From: Acidobacteriota bacterium
Lineage (GTDB): Bacteria; Acidobacteriota; Thermoanaerobaculia; Multivoradales; JAGPDF01
Reading direction: 5' to 3'
DNA: 39,485 nt
Assembly (NCBI GenBank): GCA_011525905.1
Contig: WYBK01000014.1
Location: 1-39,485 of the forward strand
Part shown: positions 24,990 through 34,060 of the stretch, piece by piece
Layout: the number at the start of each line of letters is the position of its first letter
How positions within the stretch are numbered: position 1 is the first letter of the stretch
Notes under the pieces: model-generated
The model's input: only the letters and a program-made list of their open reading frames with translations
What the model was told of the DNA's origin: nothing
Databases searched by the model: none
Program-made: the position numbers and the translations under genes

Positions 24990-26029
24990 GTCTCCCCCTC
25001 CTCGTAGACCCCTTCGAGCGCCCGCTCGGGGGGCGGCCAGGGCGAAGCGAGCGCGAAGTCGACGTCCTCGTCGAGCCGTCGGTCGACGTCGGCGAGGATC
25101 GCGTCGAGCTCCGCGCGCGTCGCCAAGCCCTCGTCGGCGAGATGGCGCTCGAAGCGAGCGATCGGATCGCGCGCGCGCCAGCGCTCGAACAGCTCCGGCG
25201 GCACGTAGCCGGCGTCGTCGTGCTCGGCGTGCCCCTTCATCCGGAAGGTCTTGACCTCGAGCATCCGCGGGCCGCCGCCCGCGCGCGCCTCCGACACCGC
25301 CTGCCGGGTCGCCTCGTAGACCGCGAGGACGTCGTTGCCGTCGACGATGCGCGCCGGAATGCCGTAGGCCACCGCGCGCTGCGCGAGGTCCTTGATCTTC
25401 ATCTGGCGCTCGGTGGGCGTCGAGTAGGCGTAACCGTTGTGCTCGGCGACGACCACCAGAGGCACCTCGAGCACCGCGGCGAGGTTCATGCCCTCGTGGA
25501 AATCGCCGGTCGAAGTGCCGCCGTCGCCGATGTAGGTGAGCGCGACAGAGTCCTCGCCGCGGTACTTGGCGGCGAGCGCCACCCCCGCGAGCACCGGCAC
25601 CAACGCTCCGAGCATCGAGATCGGCGAGACCAGGCCGCGCGCCAGGTCGCCGAAATGCAGATTGCAGTCCTTGCCGCCGGTCGGGCTGGTGCCGCGCGCC
25701 ATGTACTGCGTCAGGATCTCGCGTGGCGCGACGCCGCGCACCAGCAGCGACCCGAGGTTGCGGATCAGCGGGCCGACCACGTCGCGCGGCCCGAGGGCGT
25801 AAGCGGAGCCGACCGAGATCGCCTCCTGGCCGCGCGAGGAATAGAGGCCGCCGACGACCTTGCCCTGCCGGTAGAGGTTGGTCAGGCGGTCCTCGAGCCG
25901 CCGGTTGAGCTGCAGATAGCGGTAGAGCTCGAGCTGCGACTCGCGCGGGAGCGCGGTCGCCGCCAGGCGCTCGCGGCGGGGTTCGACGTCGGGGTGGAGC
26001 GGGCCGAGCGGCGAGGCGGAGGTCGTCAT
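24986..26029 (-). CDS. 2-oxoacid dehydrogenase E1 component, alpha subunit
   Basis: Thiamine diphosphate-binding alpha subunit. 347 residues. The ThDP motif runs from GDGG (168-171, YIGDGGTSTGDFHEGMNLAAV) to N198 (VVAEHNGYA). Other landmarks are VVGGLYSSRGQEAISVGSAYAL, GGKDCNLHFGDLARGLVSPISMLG and FRMKGHAEHDDAGYVPPE, the last in the phosphorylation-loop region of branched-chain E1-alpha. The upstream neighbour on the strand is the PAS kinase (15 bp gap). Substrate class (branched-chain versus pyruvate) is not decided by sequence alone; I lean towards branched-chain. Confidence 0.93.
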   Translation of the reverse strand: MTTSASPLGPLHPDVEPRRERLAATALPRESQLELYRYLQLNRRLEDRLTNLYRQGKVVGGLYSSRGQEAISVGSAYALGPRDVVGPLIRNLGSLLVRGVAPREILTQYMARGTSPTGGKDCNLHFGDLARGLVSPISMLGALVPVLAGVALAAKYRGEDSVALTYIGDGGTSTGDFHEGMNLAAVLEVPLVVVAEHNGYAYSTPTERQMKIKDLAQRAVAYGIPARIVDGNDVLAVYEATRQAVSEARAGGGPRMLEVKTFRMKGHAEHDDAGYVPPELFERWRARDPIARFERHLADEGLATRAELDAILADVDRRLDEDVDFALASPWPPPERALEGVYEEGET

Positions 26030-26044
26030 CGGTGGCTGCGCACT

Positions 26045-27571
26045 CTATCGCGCCGCGCGCGGCAGGAAGCAGCGCACGCGGGTCCCCTCGCCCTCGACGC
26101 TCTCGAGCTCGACGCCGCCGCCGCTCTGGCGCAGGATGCCGTAGACCGTCGACAGGCCGAGGCCCGAGCCCTGGCCGACTTCCTTGGTGGTGAAGAAGGG
26201 CTCGAAGACCGAATCGCGGATGCTCTCCGGGATGCCGTGGCCGTCGTCCTCGACCTCCACCTCGACGTAGCAGCCCGGCGGAATGCGTGCCGCCGCCGCC
26301 TGCTCGCCGCCGAGCTCGCGCATCCCGGTGCGCAAGCTCAAGCGGCCGCCGCGCGGCATCGCGTCGCGCGAGTTCATCGCCAGGTTCAGCAGGACCTGGT
26401 GCAGCTGGCGCGGCTCGACGTAGACCGGCTCGACCGCCGGGTCGAGGTCGAGCCGCACCTCGACGTCCTCGCCGAGCGTCCGCCCGAGCAGGCGCCCGAC
26501 ATCACGGACCACCTCGTTGACGTCCACTGCCTCCGGACGCAGCAGCTGGCCGCGGCCGAAGGCGAGCAGCTGGCGGGTCAGCTGCGCGGCGCGCGCCGTC
26601 GCGCCGAGGATCTCGTCGGCCGAGGAGAGATCGCGCCCCGCGGCGGCGAGCTCTTCGCGCACCAGCTCGGCGTGCCCCTGGACCACCGTCAGCAGGTTGT
26701 TGAAGTCGTGCGCGATGCCGCCCGCCAGCCGGCCGATCGCCTCCATCTTCTGCGCCTCGAAGAGCTGCTCGCGGGCGCTCTCGAGCTCCTCCTCGGCGCG
26801 CTTGAGCGAGGTGACGTCGGCGACCGCGGCGCGGAAGCCGACGATCTCGCCGCCGCGCAGGATCGGACGCCCCTGGCTGCGCGCCCAGATCCGCTCGCCC
26901 TCCCGGCCGACCACCCGGTAGTCGAGCGGCTCGACCCGGCCGCGCGTCAGCAGCTCGGCGACGCTTTCGAGCACCCGTTGCCGGTCCTCCGGCGCGACGA
27001 ACTCGAGGAACTCGTGCCCGACCAGCTCCTCGGCGCGCCGGCCGAGGATCGGCTCGACCGCCGGGCTGACGTAGGTGAAGGTGCCGTCGACGCTCACCTC
27101 GAGCACGACTTCGTTCAGGTTCTCGACCAGCTCCTGGAAACGGCGGCGCGATTCGGCGAGCTCCCGTTCGGCGCGCACGCGGGCGGTGACGTCGTGGACC
27201 GCGACCAGGCGCACGCGCCGGCCCGCGAGCTCCATGCCGTGCGCGGCGACCTCGACGTCGAGCTCGCTGCCGTCCTTGCGCCGGTGGCGCCAAACGCCGG
27301 TCAGCGCGAGCCCGTCGCGCGTTTCGGCGACCTCGGCCTCGAGCCTCGGCAGCTCGCTCTCCGGTCGGATGTCGCGCAGCGTCAGCGCGAGCATCTCCTC
27401 CCGGGCGTAGCCGTACTGAGCCAGCGCCGCGTCGTTGACCTCGAGGAAGGCGAGCGTCTCGACGTCGTAGAGCCACATCGGCTGCGGGTTGCGCTCGAAC
27501 AGCAGCCGGTAATAGTCCGGGACCGCCGCCCGCCCCCCGCCTCCCGGCTCAGGAGTGGATGGCGGCGCCAT
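26045..27571 (-). CDS. Cytoplasmic PAS-PAS sensor histidine kinase inside the 2-oxoacid dehydrogenase operon
   Basis: Two PAS domains (about 20-135 and 143-262), each ending in a PAC-like segment (VRLVAVHDVTARVRAE; EIVGFRAAVADVTSLKRAEEE). They are followed by a HisKA domain with H288 in RLAGGIAHDFNNLLT and a HATPase domain (about 385-505) with N-box LNLAMNSRDAMPRGG, G1 EDDGHGIPESI, F-box FEPFFTTK and G2 GSGLGLSTVYGI. The 508 residues contain no membrane segment or signal peptide, so sensing is cytoplasmic. No response regulator lies nearby and no receiver domain is attached. The start overlaps the E3 stop by 23 bp and E1-alpha follows 15 bp after, so it is fully embedded in the operon. Signal and partner are unknown. 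Confidence 0.92.
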   Translation of the reverse strand: MAPPSTPEPGGGGRAAVPDYYRLLFERNPQPMWLYDVETLAFLEVNDAALAQYGYAREEMLALTLRDIRPESELPRLEAEVAETRDGLALTGVWRHRRKDGSELDVEVAAHGMELAGRRVRLVAVHDVTARVRAERELAESRRRFQELVENLNEVVLEVSVDGTFTYVSPAVEPILGRRAEELVGHEFLEFVAPEDRQRVLESVAELLTRGRVEPLDYRVVGREGERIWARSQGRPILRGGEIVGFRAAVADVTSLKRAEEELESAREQLFEAQKMEAIGRLAGGIAHDFNNLLTVVQGHAELVREELAAAGRDLSSADEILGATARAAQLTRQLLAFGRGQLLRPEAVDVNEVVRDVGRLLGRTLGEDVEVRLDLDPAVEPVYVEPRQLHQVLLNLAMNSRDAMPRGGRLSLRTGMRELGGEQAAAARIPPGCYVEVEVEDDGHGIPESIRDSVFEPFFTTKEVGQGSGLGLSTVYGILRQSGGGVELESVEGEGTRVRCFLPRAAR

Positions 27572-29348
27572 GCGACGCGTGGGCGGCCTCCATGACCGCC
27601 TCGGCGAGCGTCGGGTGGGCGTGGATGGCGCGGAAGAGCTCCTCGGCCGTCGCCTCGAGCTGCAGCGCGACGCAGGCCTCGGCGATCAGGTCGGTGGCGT
27701 GCGGCCCGACGATGTGGACGCCCAGCACTTCGTCGTACTGCTTGTCGCGCACCACCTTGACGAAGCCCTGCGCCTTGCCGAGGATGCGCGCCTTGCCGCT
27801 CGCCATGAAGCTGAACTTGCCGACCGCGACGTCGTAGCCGCGCTCCTTCGCCTTGGCTTCGGTCAGGCCGACGCTCCCGACCTCCGGCTCGCAATAGGTG
27901 CAGGAGGGGGTGCGGTCGTAGTTCAGCGGCCGCACCTGCCGCCCCGCCATGTGCTCGACCGCCAGGATCCCCTCCGCCGACGCGATGTGCGCCAGCCAGG
28001 GGGTGTCGACCACGTCGCCGATCGCGTAGACGTTGGGCACCCGGGTCTGCATGACGCCGTTGACCGGGATGTAGCCCCTCTCGGTCTCGATGCCGAGGGC
28101 GTCGAGGCCGATGCCGTCCGAGACCGGCGCGCGGCCGATCGCCACCAGCAGCATCTCGGCCTCGAGCTCCGACTCCTTGCCCCCCTTGTCGACGCGCACC
28201 TTGACGCCGCTCTCGGTGCGCTCGGCGCCGGCCAGCTTGGTGCCGGTCATCACCGTGAGGCCGCGCTTCTTGAGCTGGCGCTCGGCCTCCTTGGAGACCT
28301 CCTCGTCCTCGATCGGCAGCACGCGCGGCAGCATCTCGACCAGCGTCACCTCGGAGCCGAAGGAGCGGAAGACCGAGGCGAACTCGGTGCCGACCGCGCC
28401 GGCGCCGAGGACGACGATCGAGGCGGGCACCCGTTCCATCTCGAGCAGGTGGTCGGAGTTGACGATGCGCTCGCCGTCGGTCGGAGCGATGCCGATCTCG
28501 CGCGGCACCGAACCGGTCGCGATCATCACGAAGCGGGTCGAGAGCGTCCGCTTCTCGCCCCCCGCGCCCTCGACCTCGACGGCGTGGGCACCGGTCAGGC
28601 GGCCGAACCCCTTCACCCCCTCGACCTTGTACTTCTTGAACAGCGTCTCGATGCCGGAGGCGCTCTTGGCGACGATGCCGCGCTTGTGCTCGTGCACCTT
28701 GGCGATGTCGAGCGTCGGCTCGGCGACGCCGACGCCGAACTCGCCGGCCCGGCGCACCTGCTCGAGCACCTCGGCCGAGTGCAGCAGCGCCTTGGTCGGG
28801 ATGCAGCCCCGGTGCGTGCAAGTGCCGCCGAACTTCGGGTCCTTCTCGACGCAGGCGACCTTGAGGCCGAGCTGGCCGGCGCGGATCGCCGCGACGTAGC
28901 CGCCCGGGCCGCTGCCGACGATCACCAGGTCGTAGTCGAACGTCCCCTCGGGCTTCGCCGGAGCCGGAACTTCGCTCGCTGCGACCAGGCGCTGGGTCGC
29001 CGCGGGCGCCTGGCTCTTCGCGGCGGCCGGCGCCGCGGCCGCGGGCTTCGCAGGCTCGGCCGCCTTCGGCGTCGCGGCGGCGGGCGCCGGAGCTTCTCCC
29101 GCCGACTCGCCCTCGGCGCCGAGCAGGGCGACGACGGCGTTGACCGGCACGGTCTCGCCGGCCTGGTTGCGGATCTCGAGCAGCACGCCGGCGGCCGGGC
29201 TCGGAATCTCGGCGTCGACCTTGTCGGTCGAGATCTCGAACAGCGGCTGGTCGCGCTCGACCTTCTCGCCCACCTTCACCAGCCACTTGGTGATCGTCCC
29301 TTCGGCGATCGACTCGCCCATCTGCGGCATCACGACTTCCGTCGCCAT
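27549..29348 (-). CDS. lpdA: Dihydrolipoamide dehydrogenase (E3) with N-terminal lipoyl domain
   Basis: Flavoprotein that reoxidises dihydrolipoyl groups with NAD+. 599 residues: lipoyl domain (1-80, K43 in EISTDKVDAEIPSP), Ala/Pro-rich linker (80-133), then a full E3. FAD fold VIVGSGPGGY (GSGPGG 145-150); redox disulfide C177/C182 in GGTCTHRGCIPTK; NAD fold VVLGAGAVGTEFASVF; second FAD segment VYAIGDVVDTPWLAHIASAEG; interface H578/E583 in HPTLAEAV. E3s with their own lipoyl domain occur in several bacteria. Ribosome site GGAGAT precedes the ATG. First gene of the operon, with 113 bp to the next upstream gene. The lipoyl-domain DNA is nearly identical to that of E2. Confidence 0.95.
   Translation of the reverse strand: MATEVVMPQMGESIAEGTITKWLVKVGEKVERDQPLFEISTDKVDAEIPSPAAGVLLEIRNQAGETVPVNAVVALLGAEGESAGEAPAPAAATPKAAEPAKPAAAAPAAAKSQAPAATQRLVAASEVPAPAKPEGTFDYDLVIVGSGPGGYVAAIRAGQLGLKVACVEKDPKFGGTCTHRGCIPTKALLHSAEVLEQVRRAGEFGVGVAEPTLDIAKVHEHKRGIVAKSASGIETLFKKYKVEGVKGFGRLTGAHAVEVEGAGGEKRTLSTRFVMIATGSVPREIGIAPTDGERIVNSDHLLEMERVPASIVVLGAGAVGTEFASVFRSFGSEVTLVEMLPRVLPIEDEEVSKEAERQLKKRGLTVMTGTKLAGAERTESGVKVRVDKGGKESELEAEMLLVAIGRAPVSDGIGLDALGIETERGYIPVNGVMQTRVPNVYAIGDVVDTPWLAHIASAEGILAVEHMAGRQVRPLNYDRTPSCTYCEPEVGSVGLTEAKAKERGYDVAVGKFSFMASGKARILGKAQGFVKVVRDKQYDEVLGVHIVGPHATDLIAEACVALQLEATAEELFRAIHAHPTLAEAVMEAAHASHGAAIHS
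29146..29348 (-). repeat. Lipoyl-domain DNA repeat, copy in E3
   Basis: Direct repeat of 23691-23893 in the E2 gene. Similarity also continues a few bases upstream of both start codons (CTCCGTCTCT on the plus strand, offset by eight bases). Confidence 0.85.
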
Positions 29349-29461
29349 TCGCGGATCTCCGTCTCTGGTAGTCGCCGTCTCGAAGCCGGCCGGATCCCCC
29401 GGCGGCGCCCGGCGATCCTACCTCGCCCCGCCCGCCCGGCCGGCCGGCTCGGGCGCGGCGG

Positions 29462-30331
29462 TCAGCCGAGGCCGACCGGCTCGGCGCGGAAACGTCCGGG
29501 AGAGTCTTCGACGATCCGGCCGACCGGGGTGTCGGCGTCGTGCTCGAAGAAGCAGAGCCAATTCTCGCCGGCGGCGCGCGGTATCCACTCGCGCTTCGAC
29601 TCGAGGGTCCGCATCGGGAAGGCGTCGAAGCCCATGATCCAGGGGTAGGGCACGTGGACCGCGTGGGGGATCAGGTCCGCCCAGAAAGCCGCGCGCTCGC
29701 CGCCGCCGCCATCGAGGGTGACGATGCAGTGGTCGGCGTTGTGCCCGGGCGCGCGGACCGCGCGCACGCCGGCGACGATCTCGTGCTCGCCGTCGAACAG
29801 CTCCACCCGGCTCGCCTCGAGCAGCGGCTCCCAGTTCTCCGGAAAGTAGCTGGCCCGGTCCCGCTCGTTCGGCCGGCGAGCGTGCTCGAGCTCGCCGCGC
29901 GCCATCCAGTAGCGGGCGTTCGGGAAGGTCGGGACCAGCCGGTCCCCCTCCCGCCGGGTGTTCCAGCCGCAGTGATCGAAATGGAGGTGGGTGAGAAGGA
30001 CCTGGGTGACCCTCTCCGGCGGACATCCGGCCGCGCGCAGCCGGTCGGGCAGGCGGAGAGCCTCTTGATCGAGGGCGTACTGCCGCTCGAGCTTCGCGCC
30101 GAGCTTGTCGCCCAGGCCCGTATCGACCAGGATCCGCTCCTCCCCCGCCTCGATGAGCAGGCAGTTCGTCGCCATGCGGATCCGGTTCAGCTCGTCGCAG
30201 GCCTTGACCCGGCTCCAGAGGCTCTTCGGCACCACTCCGAACATGGCGCCGCCGTCGAGCCGGAACTCGCAGTCGGGCAGGCGCCGGAGCGTGAGCCGCC
30301 CCAGTCGGAAAGGGGACGCCTCCGGGATCAC
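29462..30331 (-). CDS. Metallo-beta-lactamase-fold hydrolase
   Basis: 289 residues. The metal motif THLHFDH (H115, H117, D119, H120) is followed by APGHNADHC and FWADLIPHA, which supply the remaining metal ligands. The N-terminal GAMFGVVPKSLW and MATNCLLIEAGEERILVDTG resemble the lactonase-like / quorum-quenching branch of the superfamily, but many unrelated esterases share this. No signal peptide, so probably cytoplasmic. The GTG start overlaps the stop of the DUF4440 gene as GTGA. Last gene of a run with class I aldolase and DUF4440. Substrate unknown. Confidence 0.87.
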   Translation of the reverse strand: MIPEASPFRLGRLTLRRLPDCEFRLDGGAMFGVVPKSLWSRVKACDELNRIRMATNCLLIEAGEERILVDTGLGDKLGAKLERQYALDQEALRLPDRLRAAGCPPERVTQVLLTHLHFDHCGWNTRREGDRLVPTFPNARYWMARGELEHARRPNERDRASYFPENWEPLLEASRVELFDGEHEIVAGVRAVRAPGHNADHCIVTLDGGGGERAAFWADLIPHAVHVPYPWIMGFDAFPMRTLESKREWIPRAAGENWLCFFEHDADTPVGRIVEDSPGRFRAEPVGLG

Positions 30332-30828
30332 TCGGGACAGGCGGGGCAGGGGGAGCAGCCGGCGTCGAAGACGACCCGCCAGCCACCGTCGGCCTGGCGC
30401 CGCCAGACCGAGTTGAAGATCCCCGCGAGGTCGATCGGCTCGCCCTGCGCGTCCTTGCCCTTCATCGTCCAGGGGCCGCGCGTGAAGCCGAGCGTGCCGT
30501 CGGCCGAGAGCTCGACGACCTCCGGCCGCCAGACGAACTCGGGCGCGGTCGGCTCGAAAAAGCGCGACCAGGCCTGGACGATCGCGTCGCGGCCGCGCGT
30601 CGCGCCCCCGCCGCCGACGAAGACCGCGTCCTCGGCGATCATCGCGGCGAAGCGCATCCTGTCGCGCGCCGCCACCGTCGCCGCGAAGGCGAGCTCGCTC
30701 TGCCGCACCTGCTCGACGAGCGCCTCGCGCGCCACGGATTCGGATTCCTCCGCCGCCGCCGGCGCCGAGGCGCCGGCCGCCAGCAGTCCCGCGGTCACCA
30801 GGACGATCCGCAGCGCCGGGACGCTCAC
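30328..30828 (-). CDS. Exported DUF4440 / NTF2-like protein
   Basis: 166 residues. A Sec signal peptide ([26 protein letters not shown], cleavage probably before EESE) is followed by a cystatin/NTF2-like domain of the DUF4440 type: [42 protein letters not shown], then [23 protein letters not shown] and [18 protein letters not shown]. Such proteins bind small ligands or act as small hydrolases or isomerases; no catalytic role can be assigned. The tail CSPCPACPE holds three closely spaced cysteines, unusual for the family and perhaps a metal or disulfide site. The GTG start overlaps the aldolase stop as GTGA. Confidence 0.85.
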   Translation of the reverse strand: MSVPALRIVLVTAGLLAAGASAPAAAEESESVAREALVEQVRQSELAFAATVAARDRMRFAAMIAEDAVFVGGGGATRGRDAIVQAWSRFFEPTAPEFVWRPEVVELSADGTLGFTRGPWTMKGKDAQGEPIDLAGIFNSVWRRQADGGWRVVFDAGCSPCPACPE

Positions 30829-31889
30829 GCGACCGTGACCTCGGCGGCGAGGTAGACGTCCTGGATGGCGTGCAACAATGCGACCCCCTCGGCCAGCGGC
30901 CGCTGGAAGGCCTTGCGGCCGGAGATCAGGCCCATGCCGCCGCCCCGCTTGTTGATCACCGCGGTGCGCACCGCCTCGGCCAGGTCGCTCGCCCCCGCGG
31001 AGGCGCCGCCCGAATTGATCAGGCCGATCTTGCCCATGTAGCAGTTGGCCACCTGCCAGCGCACGTAGTCGACCGGGTGCTCGGCGACCAGCTCGCCGTA
31101 GACCTTCTCGTGCGTCTTGCCGAAGCCCTTGAAGGCGTTGTAACCGCCGTTGTGGGTAGGCAGCTTCTGCTTGATGACGTCGGCGCCCAGCGTGACGCCG
31201 AGGTGGTTGGCCTGCGCCGTCAGGTCGGCCGCCGTGTGGTGATCGACCCTGCCCTGCTTGAACTCCGGGTTGCGCAGGTAGCACCAGAGGATCGTCGCCA
31301 TGCCGAGCTCGTGGGCGGCGGCGAAGGCCTCGCCGACCTCCTCGATCTCCCGGTCGGCGTCGTCGGAGCCGAAATAGATCGTCGCGCCGACCGCGGCAGC
31401 ACCGAGGTCCCAGCACTGCTCGACGCGCGCGAACATCGTCTGGCGGAAGCCGTTCGGGTAGGTCAGCAGCTGGTTGTGGTTGATCTTGACGACGAAGGGG
31501 ATCCGGTGGGCGTAGCGGCGCGCCACCTGGCCGAGCCCGCCGAGCGTGCAGGCGACCGCGTTGCAGCCCCCCTCGATCGCCAGTTCGACGATCTTGCCCG
31601 GATCGAAGTAGTCCGGGTTCGGGGCGAACGAGGCGGCCGCCGAGTGCTCGATCCCCTGGTCGACCGGCAGGATCGACAAGTAACCGGTGCCCGCCAGGCG
31701 ACCGGTCGAGTGCAGGCGCTGGAGGTTGACCAGCACCTGCGGGTGGCGGTCGGAGGCGGCGAACGCGACGTCGACCTGGTCGGGCCCCGGGACGCGGATG
31801 CGCTCGCGCGGGATACCGCGGCAGACGTGGGAGAGCAGCGGCTCGGCCTCGTCGCCGAGCAGGTCACGGATGCGGTCGATCGATCTCAT
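30825..31889 (-). CDS. fbaB: Class I fructose-bisphosphate aldolase (DhnA/FbaB type)
   Basis: Cleaves fructose 1,6-bisphosphate to the two triose phosphates through a Schiff base, without metal. 354 residues, against 350 in E. coli FbaB. Motifs: [69 protein letters not shown] (K240, the probable Schiff-base lysine), and INSGGASAG with [10 protein letters not shown] for phosphate binding. A much longer frame upstream runs antiparallel through the transglutaminase gene in another phase and is a shadow. The stop overlaps the DUF4440 gene. It follows the TgpA-like gene by 41 bp. Confidence 0.95.
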   Translation of the reverse strand: MRSIDRIRDLLGDEAEPLLSHVCRGIPRERIRVPGPDQVDVAFAASDRHPQVLVNLQRLHSTGRLAGTGYLSILPVDQGIEHSAAASFAPNPDYFDPGKIVELAIEGGCNAVACTLGGLGQVARRYAHRIPFVVKINHNQLLTYPNGFRQTMFARVEQCWDLGAAAVGATIYFGSDDADREIEEVGEAFAAAHELGMATILWCYLRNPEFKQGRVDHHTAADLTAQANHLGVTLGADVIKQKLPTHNGGYNAFKGFGKTHEKVYGELVAEHPVDYVRWQVANCYMGKIGLINSGGASAGASDLAEAVRTAVINKRGGGMGLISGRKAFQRPLAEGVALLHAIQDVYLAAEVTVA

Positions 31890-31930
31890 CGTCTTCGGTC
31901 TCTCGGTTCGTGGAAGGGCGGACGTCGCGG

Positions 31931-34060
31931 CTATTCCACCACAGATCGGACGCGCTGCCCGGCGCCGGCGCGCCCCCGGCTTCGGCGCGAACGGGCGAGC
32001 GCCCGTTCGACCCGCTCGAGGTCGCGCCGCGAGCTCTCGAGCGACGCGGCGTCCGCCGGACGGCCGCCGAAGGCGCTGGCGACGTAGGCGCCGACCAGCC
32101 GGTCGATCGCCGGCCCGACCTCGGGGGCGCGCTGGCGCGCCGCCGCGCCGAAGGCGAGCGGCGCCAGCGAATCGGGGACCGGCAGCCCCCGGCCGGCGAA
32201 GGCCGCGCGCAGGTGCCGGTAGGCGAGCTCCAGGCTCCAGGCCTCCCGCCGCCGCCAGAGCAGCACGCCCGCCCCGGCGAGCAGCAGCGCGAGCGCGCCG
32301 ACCGCCGGGAGCCAGCGCCGCGGATCGGGCGGCCCGGCCTGGACGCTGGCCTCCGGTCCGGGCTCGCCGGCCGGGGCCAGCGGAGACGGAGCCGTCCGCC
32401 GCTCGCTGGCGAACGAGCGCCGGAGCCGCTCCCAGAGCTCGCGCAGCTCGACCGCGAGGCCGACCTGGTCGTAGAAGTCGTAGGAGAGGACGTAGCGGTC
32501 CCAGCGCAGCACCAGCGACTCGTAGGCCTGGCGCATCGAGAGCCAGGCGGTGCGCTCCGCCGCCGTCGGGCGTCCCTCCGGAGGCGTCGGGTCGAGCGTC
32601 ATCCAGCCCCCGGAGGGGAGGTAGGCCTCGACCCAGGCGTGGGCATTCGCCTGGCGGACGATCCACCCCTCCTCCCAGTAGCTGCGCTCGGCGCCGTAGA
32701 AGCCGGTCACCAGCCGAGCCGGAATCTCCTCCGCCCGCAGCAGCAGCACCAGCGCCGAGGCGAAGTACTCGCAGTGCCCCCGCCGCGCCTCGAAGAGGAA
32801 GTGCTCGAGGGGCGCGTCGCCGCCACGACCGATGAACTCGAGCGTGTAGTCGTAGTCGTCCAGCAGCCGGCGCTCGAGCCGCCGCGCCCGCTCCTCGGGG
32901 CTCCCCTCCCCCGCCCACTCCGCCGCCAGGGCGCGGATCCGCTCGCTCAGCCCGCTCGGGTCGAGCGCCAGGTCGCCCTCCTCGCCGGGCGGCGCGGCGG
33001 CCGATTGAGGGCCCGCGGCGAGTCGCGCCGAGTACTCGAGCGGCTCGGCGGGAATGCCGTGCAGGAATGCCGCGCCGCCCCGGTCGAGGCGCAGTACCGG
33101 CAGCTCGGCGTCGACCGCCGCCGTCTCGACCGGCAGCGGCAGCGACGTCGCGCGCAGCGGCTCGAGGCGGATGCGGGCGCTGCCGGCGATCGCCGCGTCG
33201 GTCAGGCGAAAGAGGTCCTCGAAACCGTTCTTGCGCACCGTCGCGCGCCCCTCGGTCCGCCGCCAGCGCCTCCCCTCCCAGATCTCGTAGGTCGCCGCCT
33301 TGAGGCGCAAGGTCTCGGGCGGCGGATGGCGCCCCGACAGCTCGAGGCGCAACGCGATCTCCGGGTTGTTGCGAATGCGGCCGATCAGGTCCAGGCTCAT
33401 CTCGTCCGAGAAGCCGGCCGCCGGCTGGCGCGCGCCGCCGCCGTTGGGACCGCCGGCCATCAGGTAGGGCCCGCGCACCCGGGGCAGCAGCGCGAACAGC
33501 GGCGCGGCGAGCAGCAGCGTCGCCAGGATCGAGCCGCCGACGAAGCGGCCGAGCGGCAGCTCGGGCGCCTCCCCTTCCCGGTGGCCGAAGCTCGACAGCA
33601 CGTGCAGGTAGACGAAGCGCACGAGCAGCGCCAGGGTGAGGCCGAGGAAGGCCGCCAGGTAGACCACGACGGCCGGGTGCACGCTGGTCGCCATCGACGC
33701 GAGGAAGACGAAGAAGATGCCGATCCAGGTCTGCCACTTGTCGCGCTCGCGCGCGAGCGACCAGAGCTTCGCCGCCACGCCGAACAGCGTCAGGTGGAGG
33801 ATCGGCCGCACCAGCTGGATCTGCGCCGTGGCGGCGAAGTCGACGACCAGCACCGGCAGGTAGGCGAGACCGAGGAGATTGAGCGTGCGGTGGGAGAGCC
33901 AGCGCTCGCTGCCGGCGCGCGCCCGCCGCAGGAAGGCGGCCACCGCGAGCAGATAGGCGACGAGCGCCGGCCACTCGAGCGCGTCGTTGAGCGGCAACGG
34001 CAGCGGCGCCAGGAACGCCGCCAGGCCGAGCAGCAGCCGCTTCTCGCGCGCGAAGGTCAC
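31931..34060 (-). CDS. Membrane transglutaminase-like protein (TgpA type: DUF3488, transglutaminase core, DUF4129)
   Basis: 709 residues. The N-terminal half has about six hydrophobic segments (up to about 195) matching DUF3488. It is followed by a periplasmic part with a transglutaminase core whose triad is complete: C430 ([12 protein letters not shown]), H474 (NAHAWVEAY) and D490 (MTLDPTP). One more membrane helix near 585-600 ([20 protein letters not shown]) leads to a cytoplasmic DUF4129-like tail. P. aeruginosa TgpA has this layout and is essential there, but its substrate is unknown. The GTG start overlaps the DUF58 stop as GTGA, giving the common MoxR-DUF58-TgpA trio. Probably acts on cell-envelope proteins or peptides. 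Confidence 0.92.
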   Translation of the reverse strand: MTFAREKRLLLGLAAFLAPLPLPLNDALEWPALVAYLLAVAAFLRRARAGSERWLSHRTLNLLGLAYLPVLVVDFAATAQIQLVRPILHLTLFGVAAKLWSLARERDKWQTWIGIFFVFLASMATSVHPAVVVYLAAFLGLTLALLVRFVYLHVLSSFGHREGEAPELPLGRFVGGSILATLLLAAPLFALLPRVRGPYLMAGGPNGGGARQPAAGFSDEMSLDLIGRIRNNPEIALRLELSGRHPPPETLRLKAATYEIWEGRRWRRTEGRATVRKNGFEDLFRLTDAAIAGSARIRLEPLRATSLPLPVETAAVDAELPVLRLDRGGAAFLHGIPAEPLEYSARLAAGPQSAAAPPGEEGDLALDPSGLSERIRALAAEWAGEGSPEERARRLERRLLDDYDYTLEFIGRGGDAPLEHFLFEARRGHCEYFASALVLLLRAEEIPARLVTGFYGAERSYWEEGWIVRQANAHAWVEAYLPSGGWMTLDPTPPEGRPTAAERTAWLSMRQAYESLVLRWDRYVLSYDFYDQVGLAVELRELWERLRRSFASERRTAPSPLAPAGEPGPEASVQAGPPDPRRWLPAVGALALLLAGAGVLLWRRREAWSLELAYRHLRAAFAGRGLPVPDSLAPLAFGAAARQRAPEVGPAIDRLVGAYVASAFGGRPADAASLESSRRDLERVERALARSRRSRGRAGAGQRVRSVVE

